Assembly (NCBI GenBank): GCA_017473165.1
Contig: JAFUNA010000021.1
Coordinates: 1 to 64,000, forward strand
DNA from: Clostridia bacterium
GTDB taxonomy: Bacteria > Bacillota > Clostridia > Oscillospirales > Acutalibacteraceae
Reading direction: 5' to 3'
Length of the DNA: 64,000 nucleotides
Each line of letters starts with the position of its first letter. Positions within the stretch are counted from its first letter, which is position 1. The translations under genes and the position numbers were made by a program. Of this stretch, positions 1 to 6,317 are shown piece after piece. The notes below the pieces were generated by a model, which was not told where the DNA came from, did not search any database, and saw only the letters and a list, made by a program, of their open reading frames with translations.

Positions 1-19
1 ACTGAAGGGGGGTGATTTA

Positions 20-229
20 ATGGATATACGAAATGAACTCAAATCTTACATAGTCAAAGAAGGAATGACAATGCGTGAACTTGTTGATATACTTTCGTTT
101 GAATACGGTTGGAGTGACAGTGTGCCGAACTTTTCGGGCAAGCTCCGCCGAGGCTCTCTGCGATATTCTGAAGCTGTCGAAATGGCTGATGTTATGGGTT
201 ATGATATTGTTTGGCAGAAAAGGAAGTGA
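20..229 (+). CDS. Small HTH-like protein of a mobile element
   Basis: A 69-residue cytoplasmic protein preceded by a strong GGGGGG-type ribosome-binding site. The predicted helices (residues about 5-15, 18-28, 46-58) and the pattern KEGMTMRELVDIL...FSGKLRRGSLRYSEAVEMADVMGYDI resemble the small helix-turn-helix (DUF6471-like) proteins carried by Firmicutes integrative elements. It sits just upstream of a broken resolvase, which supports membership of the element. A role in regulating element transfer is plausible but not shown. There are no membrane segments or cysteines. Confidence 0.6.
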   Translation: MDIRNELKSYIVKEGMTMRELVDILSFEYGWSDSVPNFSGKLRRGSLRYSEAVEMADVMGYDIVWQKRK

Positions 230-252
230 AAACAAAACGGGGTGACAAAACA

Positions 253-444
253 TTGAGCAATACATACGGATACATTCGTGTATCAAGCACAGACCAGAAC
301 GGAGACAGGCTGCGAGTGAGTGGGCGAAGAAAAACGGCAAGCTATTCTGATAAAAAATGTAACTTCATTGTGACTTTTTCTGCTAACCACTTTATTTTTT
401 CGTGCTTCTGTGATATACTATATACGCCAAACAAAGCTGAATAA
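253..444 (+). pseudogene. Truncated serine resolvase/invertase, N-terminal fragment
   Basis: Starting from a TTG codon, the translation begins SNTYGYIRVSSTDQN, which is the catalytic N-terminus of a small serine resolvase (Y-x-R-V-S with the nucleophilic Ser). After about 18 residues homology stops: in this frame the sequence becomes compositionally odd, while the +2 frame from about 303 reads RQAASEWAKKNGKLF and then stops. A functional resolvase needs about 180 residues including a DNA-binding domain, so this is a decayed or frameshifted remnant. It marks erosion of the mobile element. Confidence 0.65.
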
Positions 445-630
445 CGAAAAGGTGATCTTTTATACCAAGGGGATATTATACCCTTTTTTGGTTATCATCC
501 GAAATGAGTTCGGTAAAAACGCAACTCCACTCGGATGGTAATAAGGGTAACCTTTTCTGTTTGAGCTTTGTTTGGCGACAATCGGAGTTGCGCTTTTCGG
601 TGCGTGGCTTCGGTCACGCACTTTTTTATT
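445..630 (+). other. Intergenic structured region with several hairpins
   Basis: No credible ORF. An imperfect inverted repeat occupies 464-492. A 9-bp stem pairs 520-528 with 584-592 and, after a one-base bulge, extends through a further A/T tract. It encloses a small hairpin with a GUAA (GNRA-type) loop at 545-554. A Rho-independent terminator follows directly at 600-629. The arrangement could be a structured transcript end, a small RNA or a decayed ribozyme/intron piece; the sequence does not decide. Confidence 0.4.
600..629 (+). terminator. Rho-independent terminator
   Basis: A perfect GTGCGTG/CACGCAC stem with loop GCTTCGGT is followed by a run of six T and TATT. It ends any transcript from the upstream structured region before the zinc-ribbon genes. 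Confidence 0.8.
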
Positions 631-669
631 ATTAAGCTTCAATCAAAGAATGAGGGAGGATTTCTTGAA

Positions 670-1107
670 ATGATTATTTGTCCTGAATGTAAAAAGGAAC
701 AAGCTGACACGGCGCAATATTGCACAAACTGCGGATATAGATTATCTGCCCAGCCGCATATTAGCGCCGAAACCAAAAAGAAGGCTTATGTGGGAATTGT
801 TATAAGCATTATTCTCATTATCGTTGCAATTTCGCTTGTAACAACCAGTGAGTTCAGCTATTATCTTGAAAATATTTCATATTATGCAGACCAGTATGCT
901 GAAACAAAATCTCATAGCAGTGGTTTCTTGGGCGGTAGTTATGCTTCTCTCGCATCACGTTGGAAAGAAATGTATAACGAAGCCGTGACTTATGTAGCAC
1001 TACATAGCATTGGTGCTGTAGTTTTATCCATTGTTGGTGGTGTTGGTTTGTACAAATGCATAAAGAAACTCAAAAGCAATGGAGGAACAACCAATGGCAC
1101 TCATTAA
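670..1107 (+). CDS. Zinc-ribbon membrane protein 1
   Basis: A protein of 145 residues. The N-terminus carries a C4 zinc ribbon (CPEC at residues 4-7 and CTNC at 17-20). Two hydrophobic segments follow at about 37-57 and 112-132, with a Ser/Tyr-rich stretch between them. The start at 670 is chosen over upstream in-frame ATGs because GGGAGGA lies 10 bases before it. It is the first of three consecutive zinc-ribbon membrane proteins, and its end overlaps the start of the next by 14 bases, so the three are probably co-translated. The function is unknown; the architecture (cytosolic ribbon plus membrane anchors) resembles generic zinc_ribbon_2 proteins of Clostridia. Confidence 0.75.
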   Translation: MIICPECKKEQADTAQYCTNCGYRLSAQPHISAETKKKAYVGIVISIILIIVAISLVTTSEFSYYLENISYYADQYAETKSHSSGFLGGSYASLASRWKEMYNEAVTYVALHSIGAVVLSIVGGVGLYKCIKKLKSNGGTTNGTH

Positions 1108-1660
1108 CTGTCCCGAATGCGGTAGACAAGTTTCTGATTCGGCTCCTCAATGTCCGGGATGTGGATATGCAATCTCAAAGCAAAACAACAAGCAGCTTGT
1201 TAATAAAGCAATTGATTGCATTGTAAAAAGACCTATTGTATTCCTTGTGTGCATTGTTGCGATTATATGTCTTGTGGTTTTTGTTAAAACAGGAGATTCA
1301 AATACAAGCAAAGGAAGTTCCAATAACTACTACTATCACAATACTTATTCTTCGGAAAACTCCGTAAACGCTTCTACGATTTTTAACAATTTGAAAATGT
1401 CGAATTTTTCTGCAAGTTTGGGAGCGCACGGTGGTAAAATGTCTTGTGAAGTGCTAAACAATAATAGCTTTACTGTTCACGGATATTTTTATGTTGGTTT
1501 TTATGATAAAAGCGGCAACTTGATGTATAGTCAATTGATGTCCTTGCCGTCTGTAGCAAGTGGTGAAAAGGTTATTTGTTCTACCCTCATACCCAAAGAT
1601 GATTATCCAACGGGATACAGCTATGTAAAGTATTCGCAAGCATCTTTGACGAAAGACTAA
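1094..1660 (+). CDS. Zinc-ribbon membrane protein 2 with FxLYD-like extracytoplasmic domain
   Basis: A protein of 188 residues. The zinc ribbon is at residues 5-22 (CPEC and CPGC), a single membrane segment lies at about 44-64, and a Ser/Asn/Tyr-rich linker precedes a C-terminal beta-rich domain of about 90 residues. That domain has the N-N-x-x-x-x-x-V-x-G-x-x-x-V-x-F-Y-D pattern of FxLYD domains. The 1094 start has GGAGG 8 bases upstream; the more upstream ATG at 1079 has no such site. The C-terminal domain is predicted outside the cell. No enzymatic motif is visible, so a sensing or scaffolding role is only inference. Confidence 0.75.
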   Translation: MALINCPECGRQVSDSAPQCPGCGYAISKQNNKQLVNKAIDCIVKRPIVFLVCIVAIICLVVFVKTGDSNTSKGSSNNYYYHNTYSSENSVNASTIFNNLKMSNFSASLGAHGGKMSCEVLNNNSFTVHGYFYVGFYDKSGNLMYSQLMSLPSVASGEKVICSTLIPKDDYPTGYSYVKYSQASLTKD

Positions 1661-1678
1661 ATTAGAAGGAGATTGAAA

Positions 1679-2251
1679 ATGTATTGCAGTAAATGCGGAA
1701 AAGAATTAACAGAGCAATCTAAGTTCTGTCAGCATTGTGGTAATCCAACATCTATTGATAAAGAGAATATCGTAAACCAGCCAGATAGTATGTCGTTAGA
1801 AACACCCGCAAACGATAAAGCTTTTGATAAAAAGAAAAAGCGTCTTTGGATATTTGCGGCATGCGGTATTCTTGCGGTATTGGTACTTGTAATCTCTTTT
1901 TTTAGCGGTAAAAATGGTGTTGTTGGAAAAGTGGAAGGTTTATTAAAAGATGATTTGGGTACATCCATAACAATCACTGAGCTGTATTACAATGAGAAAC
2001 AGCAAGCTTGCTTAGTTGAATTTGAAACCAAATCATCAATGGATGTAGCTGCAGTTTACTTAGAGAATGGAAAAATTCTTTACGAAAGCGATTTTGACTA
2101 TTACACAAAAAAGTTTAACAATGCATCAAGTTCTTCTGAAAGAGGCAAATGGTCGTCTAAAGTTCTCGAATACGGAGACCTTGCTATGTGGGAATTTGCT
2201 ATTGCCTCTAACGGTGCAACCGATGAAAATGGTTGGAAGAAATTAAAATAG
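1679..2251 (+). CDS. Zinc-ribbon membrane protein 3
   Basis: A protein of 190 residues with a double CxxC zinc ribbon at residues 3-20 (CSKC, CQHC), a Lys-rich stretch and one membrane segment at about 57-77. A C-terminal extracytoplasmic domain of about 110 residues follows. AAGGAGA precedes the ATG at 1679. It lies 18 bases after protein 2 and shares its topology, so the three genes look like an operon of diverged paralogues. The outer domain does not match a family I can name with confidence. Confidence 0.72.
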   Translation: MYCSKCGKELTEQSKFCQHCGNPTSIDKENIVNQPDSMSLETPANDKAFDKKKKRLWIFAACGILAVLVLVISFFSGKNGVVGKVEGLLKDDLGTSITITELYYNEKQQACLVEFETKSSMDVAAVYLENGKILYESDFDYYTKKFNNASSSSERGKWSSKVLEYGDLAMWEFAIASNGATDENGWKKLK

Positions 2252-2405
2252 GAACTAAAAATAATCTGTAGCCAAATTGAAATAACAACTTGAATCTTGT
2301 AAAATGAAGGTGGTTACTGCCATCTTCATTTTGCTTTATAGCAAAGTGGTTTGTTGCAATTTCGCTATTAGTCTGACCGTAATGAATCAGCAGGAGGAAA
2401 TTCGT

Positions 2406-3347
2406 ATGAACGATAAATATATACAAAACGCATGGAAGTTTGCCAACAGCTTTGTGGGAAAAACCATCCATGCAGAAAATGATTTTGATTGTAGGCAATT
2501 TGCTAAAGACTCCCGGCGAAATGCAGAAAGCCACGAATGGCTTTATCATTGTACAAATACCGTTGGACTGCTTGGTATTTTGCGATCAAGGGAATTTTGG
2601 CTAACAAATCTCAAGAATGTGAACGATGCTGAAGAATCTGATAGAATTGATGCACCGAGTTATGAAAAGTCATATTATGTGTGCTGCTTTTCGTATGATC
2701 CCAATATTCCTCTGGAACATTGGAAAGAATATGGTGCCGTTGATGATGGCGTTGTTATCGGCGTAAAAAGGCACTGGTTTTCTAAATCACCCATCTTTAT
2801 GACCACCTCCCACCAAAAATGCACAGAGGATAATTTTCGCATTCTGACAAGTGAGCAGGCTGCACTTGATTTGAAAATCGAAAAAGAAACGAATGGATAT
2901 GCAGGAATAGACCCATACCATATTTTTGACTTTGGATTCTACCAGATTGTATACGACGATGAATTGAAGAAAAATATGCTTGGAGAATGTACTATTGACT
3001 GGAATGGTACATCAATTGCGGGACAGAGCATTACACCGAGTTTGCCGGGTATTATTAAATCCTGTGAAGGCTGGTGTAAAAGGCCAGGAGCAGAAAAATA
3101 CTGGAAGGTATGGGAAACCGAAAAAGAGGTACGGCTTAAAGCGGGAATCCACAGACTAAGTAACAGCACTTCTGCAGGAACTGAAACAATGCCAGACATT
3201 TACTTTAGACAAGTATCCATACCGCTTGTTGACGAAGCGTTTGATACAATCAGAATATCCTTTAGCCCCAACTATGGAGATCGAGAGGAACTATTAGGTG
3301 AAATCAAAAAGCTTTATCCGAATAGCATGATTGAAGTATTAAACTGA
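2406..3347 (+). CDS. DUF2971 domain protein
   Basis: A 313-residue soluble protein. The segment LYHCTNTVGLLGILRS, then FWLTNLKNVNDAEE, then CCFSYDPNIPLEHWKEYG is the signature of DUF2971 (YHYT...GIL...L.as....NDP.E...CFS...d...MW..Y). The start at 2406 is supported by GGAGG 8 bases upstream; an in-frame extension to 2304 lacks one. DUF2971 proteins are common on mobile elements and near antiviral systems, but their activity is not established. It is transcribed in the same direction as the zinc-ribbon trio with a gap of 154 bases, so a functional link is possible but unproven. Confidence 0.75.
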   Translation: MNDKYIQNAWKFANSFVGKTIHAENDFDCRQFAKDSRRNAESHEWLYHCTNTVGLLGILRSREFWLTNLKNVNDAEESDRIDAPSYEKSYYVCCFSYDPNIPLEHWKEYGAVDDGVVIGVKRHWFSKSPIFMTTSHQKCTEDNFRILTSEQAALDLKIEKETNGYAGIDPYHIFDFGFYQIVYDDELKKNMLGECTIDWNGTSIAGQSITPSLPGIIKSCEGWCKRPGAEKYWKVWETEKEVRLKAGIHRLSNSTSAGTETMPDIYFRQVSIPLVDEAFDTIRISFSPNYGDREELLGEIKKLYPNSMIEVLN

Positions 3348-3550
3348 TAGCAGTTATCCGCACTGCAAAATAATCCCTTTGGAACAAAGGGCGCACTTCT
3401 ATACATATCTTTCAGAAATGTATATGTGCGTAGCTCCGCTAATGAAAAATCAAAGATTTTAAACAAGGGTTTTACCCTTGCGCTGCATTGCAGCTATCCC
3501 AACAAATTATCCCGTTGTTTCGTTTGAAGCAACGGGATTTTTGTATCCAA
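3348..3550. other. Intergenic region, hairpins only
   Basis: No ORF is supported. A small hairpin (CAAGGG TTTTA CCCTTG) lies at about 3464-3480, and the main terminator follows at 3509-3545. This stretch is probably the junction where the upstream part of the relaxase gene was lost. Confidence 0.5.
3509..3545 (+). terminator. Rho-independent terminator
   Basis: The stem CCCGTTGTTTC / GAAGCAACGGG (11 pairs including one G-U) with a GTTT loop is followed by ATTTTTGT. It would end transcription from the DUF2971 gene. Confidence 0.75.
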
Positions 3551-3551
3551 A

Positions 3552-4082
3552 AATGAAAAGGAGAATTTTTGCACTCTTGATGAACTGAATGAAGTTCTGA
3601 AACCGATTGATGAAACAAGAAAATCAATCAAGACGGATGAAAAGAAAATCAAGCGTCTGAAACAGCACATTTCAAAGATTGAAGATTATGAAAAATACAA
3701 AGCTGTTCACGATAAATATTCAAAGATATTTTTTGAGAAAAGCAAAGAAAAATATTATTCCGAACACGAATCCGAAATCGAGAAATACAAAACAGCTGTG
3801 CGATATATGAAAGCAAATCCCGAATGCAAACCGAGTGCTAAAGCAGAGATTAAATCTGAAATATCCGCATTAACGGAACATCAGAAAGCATTAACCGCCA
3901 ACCTATACACCCATCAATCCGAACTCCGTGAGCTTGAAGAAATCAGATACATTTTAAATCAAGCTATGGAACATAAAGAAAACGAAAAACCGTCTGTTCT
4001 CAAACGCCTCGAAGAAGCGAAGAAACTGACGGCTCAATCCAACCGTTCCGCTTACAAAAAGCAGGAACAGAATATTGAATAA
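3552..4082 (+). pseudogene. 3' fragment of a mobilization relaxase (MobA/MobL-type C-terminus)
   Basis: An open frame runs from a stop at 3525 to 4082, but the first in-frame ATG is at 3798. Readable protein similarity starts earlier, at about 3573 (TLDELNEVLKPIDETRKSIK). The product is a charged coiled coil rich in Lys and Glu, typical of the C-terminal region of relaxases from Firmicutes integrative elements. The N-terminal nuclease domain (Tyr and HxH motifs) is absent. The gene is therefore a 5'-truncated remnant and should not support mobilization. A short protein could still be made from 3798. Confidence 0.6.
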
Positions 4083-4156
4083 TGAGGAGATTTTTATATT
4101 CAACAGAATAAACATTAAACTTTGGCAAAAATTATTAAACGAAAGGGGGACGGCTG

Positions 4157-4345
4157 ATGTCTGAAAGCAAAGAGAAAAGCATAAACAGAAAAATGAGCGA
4201 AGCTGAAAAGCAAGGAGTCATTGAAAAATTATGGCTTATTTATTTCAACGATACGCTTTATGAAAAAGGTCTTATAACCGAAACGGAACGAAACCGTATG
4301 GCAAATAAAATTCATGCACGCAAGCCGTCCGGTCAGTCAAGATAG
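4157..4345 (+). CDS. Small conserved element protein of unknown function
   Basis: A 62-residue charged helical protein with GAAAGGGGG nine bases before the ATG. It reads EAEKQGVIEKLWLIYFNDTLYEKGLITETER, a pattern seen in small genes that lie next to large serine recombinases in Clostridia elements. There are no cysteines or membrane segments. It lies between the relaxase remnant and the recombinase. It could be an excision accessory (recombination directionality) factor by position, but nothing in the sequence proves that. Confidence 0.6.
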   Translation: MSESKEKSINRKMSEAEKQGVIEKLWLIYFNDTLYEKGLITETERNRMANKIHARKPSGQSR

Positions 4346-4383
4346 AAAGAGGTCTGTTTTTATTGCAGACCTCTTGATTTCTT
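4346..4383 (+). terminator. Probable terminator
   Basis: A perfect 9-bp stem AGAGGTCTG / CAGACCTCT with loop TTTTTATTG is followed by TGATTTCTTT. The T-tract is interrupted, so termination may be partial. Confidence 0.6.
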
Positions 4384-4444
4384 TATTGGAATATGATAAT
4401 ATACAGATAATGATACAACGAAACTTTTAAGGAGGATAAAAGAT

Positions 4445-6193
4445 ATGGATATACATAGTGTGCGAATGCAGTTGAAATCAAAAAGCATATATGAAATTCC
4501 TCTCAGGGTAACATACTATGCCCGTGTTTCGTCGGAAAGTGATGAGCAGTTAAATTCACTCGGCAATCAGATAAGCTATTATGAAAATCTTATCAAAAAG
4601 AATCGTGCGTGGACTTTTGTGCCGGGATATATTGACGAGGGTTTGTCAGGCATATCTGTTAAGAAAAGAGAAAATTTCAACAGAATGATTGATGATGCGG
4701 CAGACGGAAAATTTGATTTTGTTATAACAAAAGAAATCTCCAGATTTGCGAGAAACACTCTCGATTCAATTCAATTTACCCGTCAGCTTCTCGGTTTTGG
4801 TGTAGGCGTATTTTTTCAGAATGATAACATCAATACTCTTGACGAGGACAGCGAACTCAGACTTTCGATTATGTCGTCAATTGCTCAGGATGAACTCCGC
4901 AAGCTTTCAAGCCGAGTTAAATTCGGTCATCAGCAGGCGATAAAATCAAATGTTGTACTTGGTAACAGCAATATTTTTGGCTACACAAAGGTTGATAAAA
5001 GACTTGTTATTGATGAAGAGCAAGCAAAAATGGTAAGGGAATTGTTTGAACTTTATGCAACCGACCAATACAGCATGAAGCAGATTGAAACAATCTTTTG
5101 GGACAAAGGATACCGAAACAGTAAGGGCAACAAAATCGCTCATTCAACGATGTCAAATATGATTTCAAATCCTAAATATAAGGGATATTATGTCGGCAAC
5201 AAAGTTCGTGTCGTTGATATGTTCACAAAGAAGCAGAAATTCTTGCCGCCCGAAGAATGGGTAATGTTCAAAGACGAAACGGGCGAAATAGTGCCTGCAA
5301 TTGTTTCTGAAGAACTGTGGGATAAGGCAAACGAAATTCTGAAAAGACGCAGTGATGATGTAAAAGCACGTCAGGGTATTTGCAACCACGCAAATCTGCT
5401 GACGGGAAAGCTTTTCTGTACCGACTGCGGAACTGCATATTATCGCCGTGAATCCAAAGACAAAAGCGGAAATAAAAACAGCAAGTGGATATGCTCGGGT
5501 AAAATCAAAGGCGGCTCGGATTCCTGTTCCTCATTTGCAATTTACGAAGAAGAAATCAAACCTATTCTTTTCGAAGTGTTCCGTGACACAAAGGCGGATG
5601 CGGATGCACTTGTCACCGAATATGTGAGAATGTATTCAGAAATGACCGATAACGGAAAACTCCCGCAAAAGATATCGGAGCAGGAAAAGGTTATTGACTT
5701 TGCTTTACAGAAAAAATCCAAGTTGCTTCAGTATAATGTTGCAGGTCAGATTACGGACAGAGATTTCATTGAGATGACCGAGCAATGCAACCGTGAAATA
5801 GCAGAAGCTGAAAAGGCGATTGCGGAGCTTAATGAAGCACTTGAATCAAGTGAGGATTTCAAAAAGCATATTTCAGCAGTTCGTGCGGCAATATCGGCGG
5901 CACAGAACGATGCAAGGAAAGGCACGATTTCCAAAGAATTTGTTGATACCTATATTGATAAGATTTTTGTTACTCCGCTTGATGACGGCACTATGAGGCT
6001 GAGCATAAAGATTTTTACGGGAGAATCAACCGAAAAGTTTCTCGGAAAGCTCAAACGTCGTGCGGGTCAAACGAAACAGTCATCTGACGGCTCGGCAGAA
6101 AATCAAGGCATATCAACGGGTTCGGACTCAACTGTTTCTATGGGTCAAACGTTCAAGAAGATGATCGAGGCTTATGAAAACGGCATGAAATAA
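4445..6193 (+). CDS. Large serine recombinase (integrase of the element)
   Basis: A 582-residue site-specific recombinase. The resolvase domain is at about 20-165, with catalytic YYARVSS (nucleophile Ser near residue 29) and the conserved EISRFARN arginine motif. A recombinase domain at about 180-290 and a zinc ribbon at about 330-375 (CTDCG ... CSG ... CSS) follow, then a long coiled coil and a C-terminal tail. Length and order match intact integrases of Tn4451/phiC31-type elements. AAGGAGG precedes the ATG. It is the only apparently complete mobility gene here. Such integrases usually lie next to one end of their element, so an att site is likely close by, perhaps in 6194-6317. Confidence 0.9.
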   Translation: MDIHSVRMQLKSKSIYEIPLRVTYYARVSSESDEQLNSLGNQISYYENLIKKNRAWTFVPGYIDEGLSGISVKKRENFNRMIDDAADGKFDFVITKEISRFARNTLDSIQFTRQLLGFGVGVFFQNDNINTLDEDSELRLSIMSSIAQDELRKLSSRVKFGHQQAIKSNVVLGNSNIFGYTKVDKRLVIDEEQAKMVRELFELYATDQYSMKQIETIFWDKGYRNSKGNKIAHSTMSNMISNPKYKGYYVGNKVRVVDMFTKKQKFLPPEEWVMFKDETGEIVPAIVSEELWDKANEILKRRSDDVKARQGICNHANLLTGKLFCTDCGTAYYRRESKDKSGNKNSKWICSGKIKGGSDSCSSFAIYEEEIKPILFEVFRDTKADADALVTEYVRMYSEMTDNGKLPQKISEQEKVIDFALQKKSKLLQYNVAGQITDRDFIEMTEQCNREIAEAEKAIAELNEALESSEDFKKHISAVRAAISAAQNDARKGTISKEFVDTYIDKIFVTPLDDGTMRLSIKIFTGESTEKFLGKLKRRAGQTKQSSDGSAENQGISTGSDSTVSMGQTFKKMIEAYENGMK

Positions 6194-6212
6194 GTAGTGT
6201 CATAGATTTTCG

Positions 6213-6244
6213 GAGCTGTCGCTTTTGGCGGCGGCTCTTTTTTA
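6213..6244 (+). terminator. Terminator after the serine recombinase
   Basis: Stem GAGCTGTCGC / GCGGCGGCTC (G-U pairs allowed) with a TTTTG loop, followed by TTTTTT. It is placed 20 bases after the recombinase stop. Confidence 0.75.
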
Positions 6245-6245
6245 T

Positions 6246-6284
6246 GCAAAAAACCTGCCGAAAATTAATTTCAGCAGGTTTTGG
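6246..6284 (-). terminator. Terminator of the HAD-GH38 operon
   Basis: AAAACCTGC / GCAGGTTTT with additional inner GAAA/TTTC pairing. Read on the minus strand the stem is followed by TTTTTTGC, about 35 bases after the GH38 stop. Confidence 0.75.
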
Positions 6285-6317
6285 CGTTTTATTCAGCTGT
6301 AAATAAATTCAAAAATA

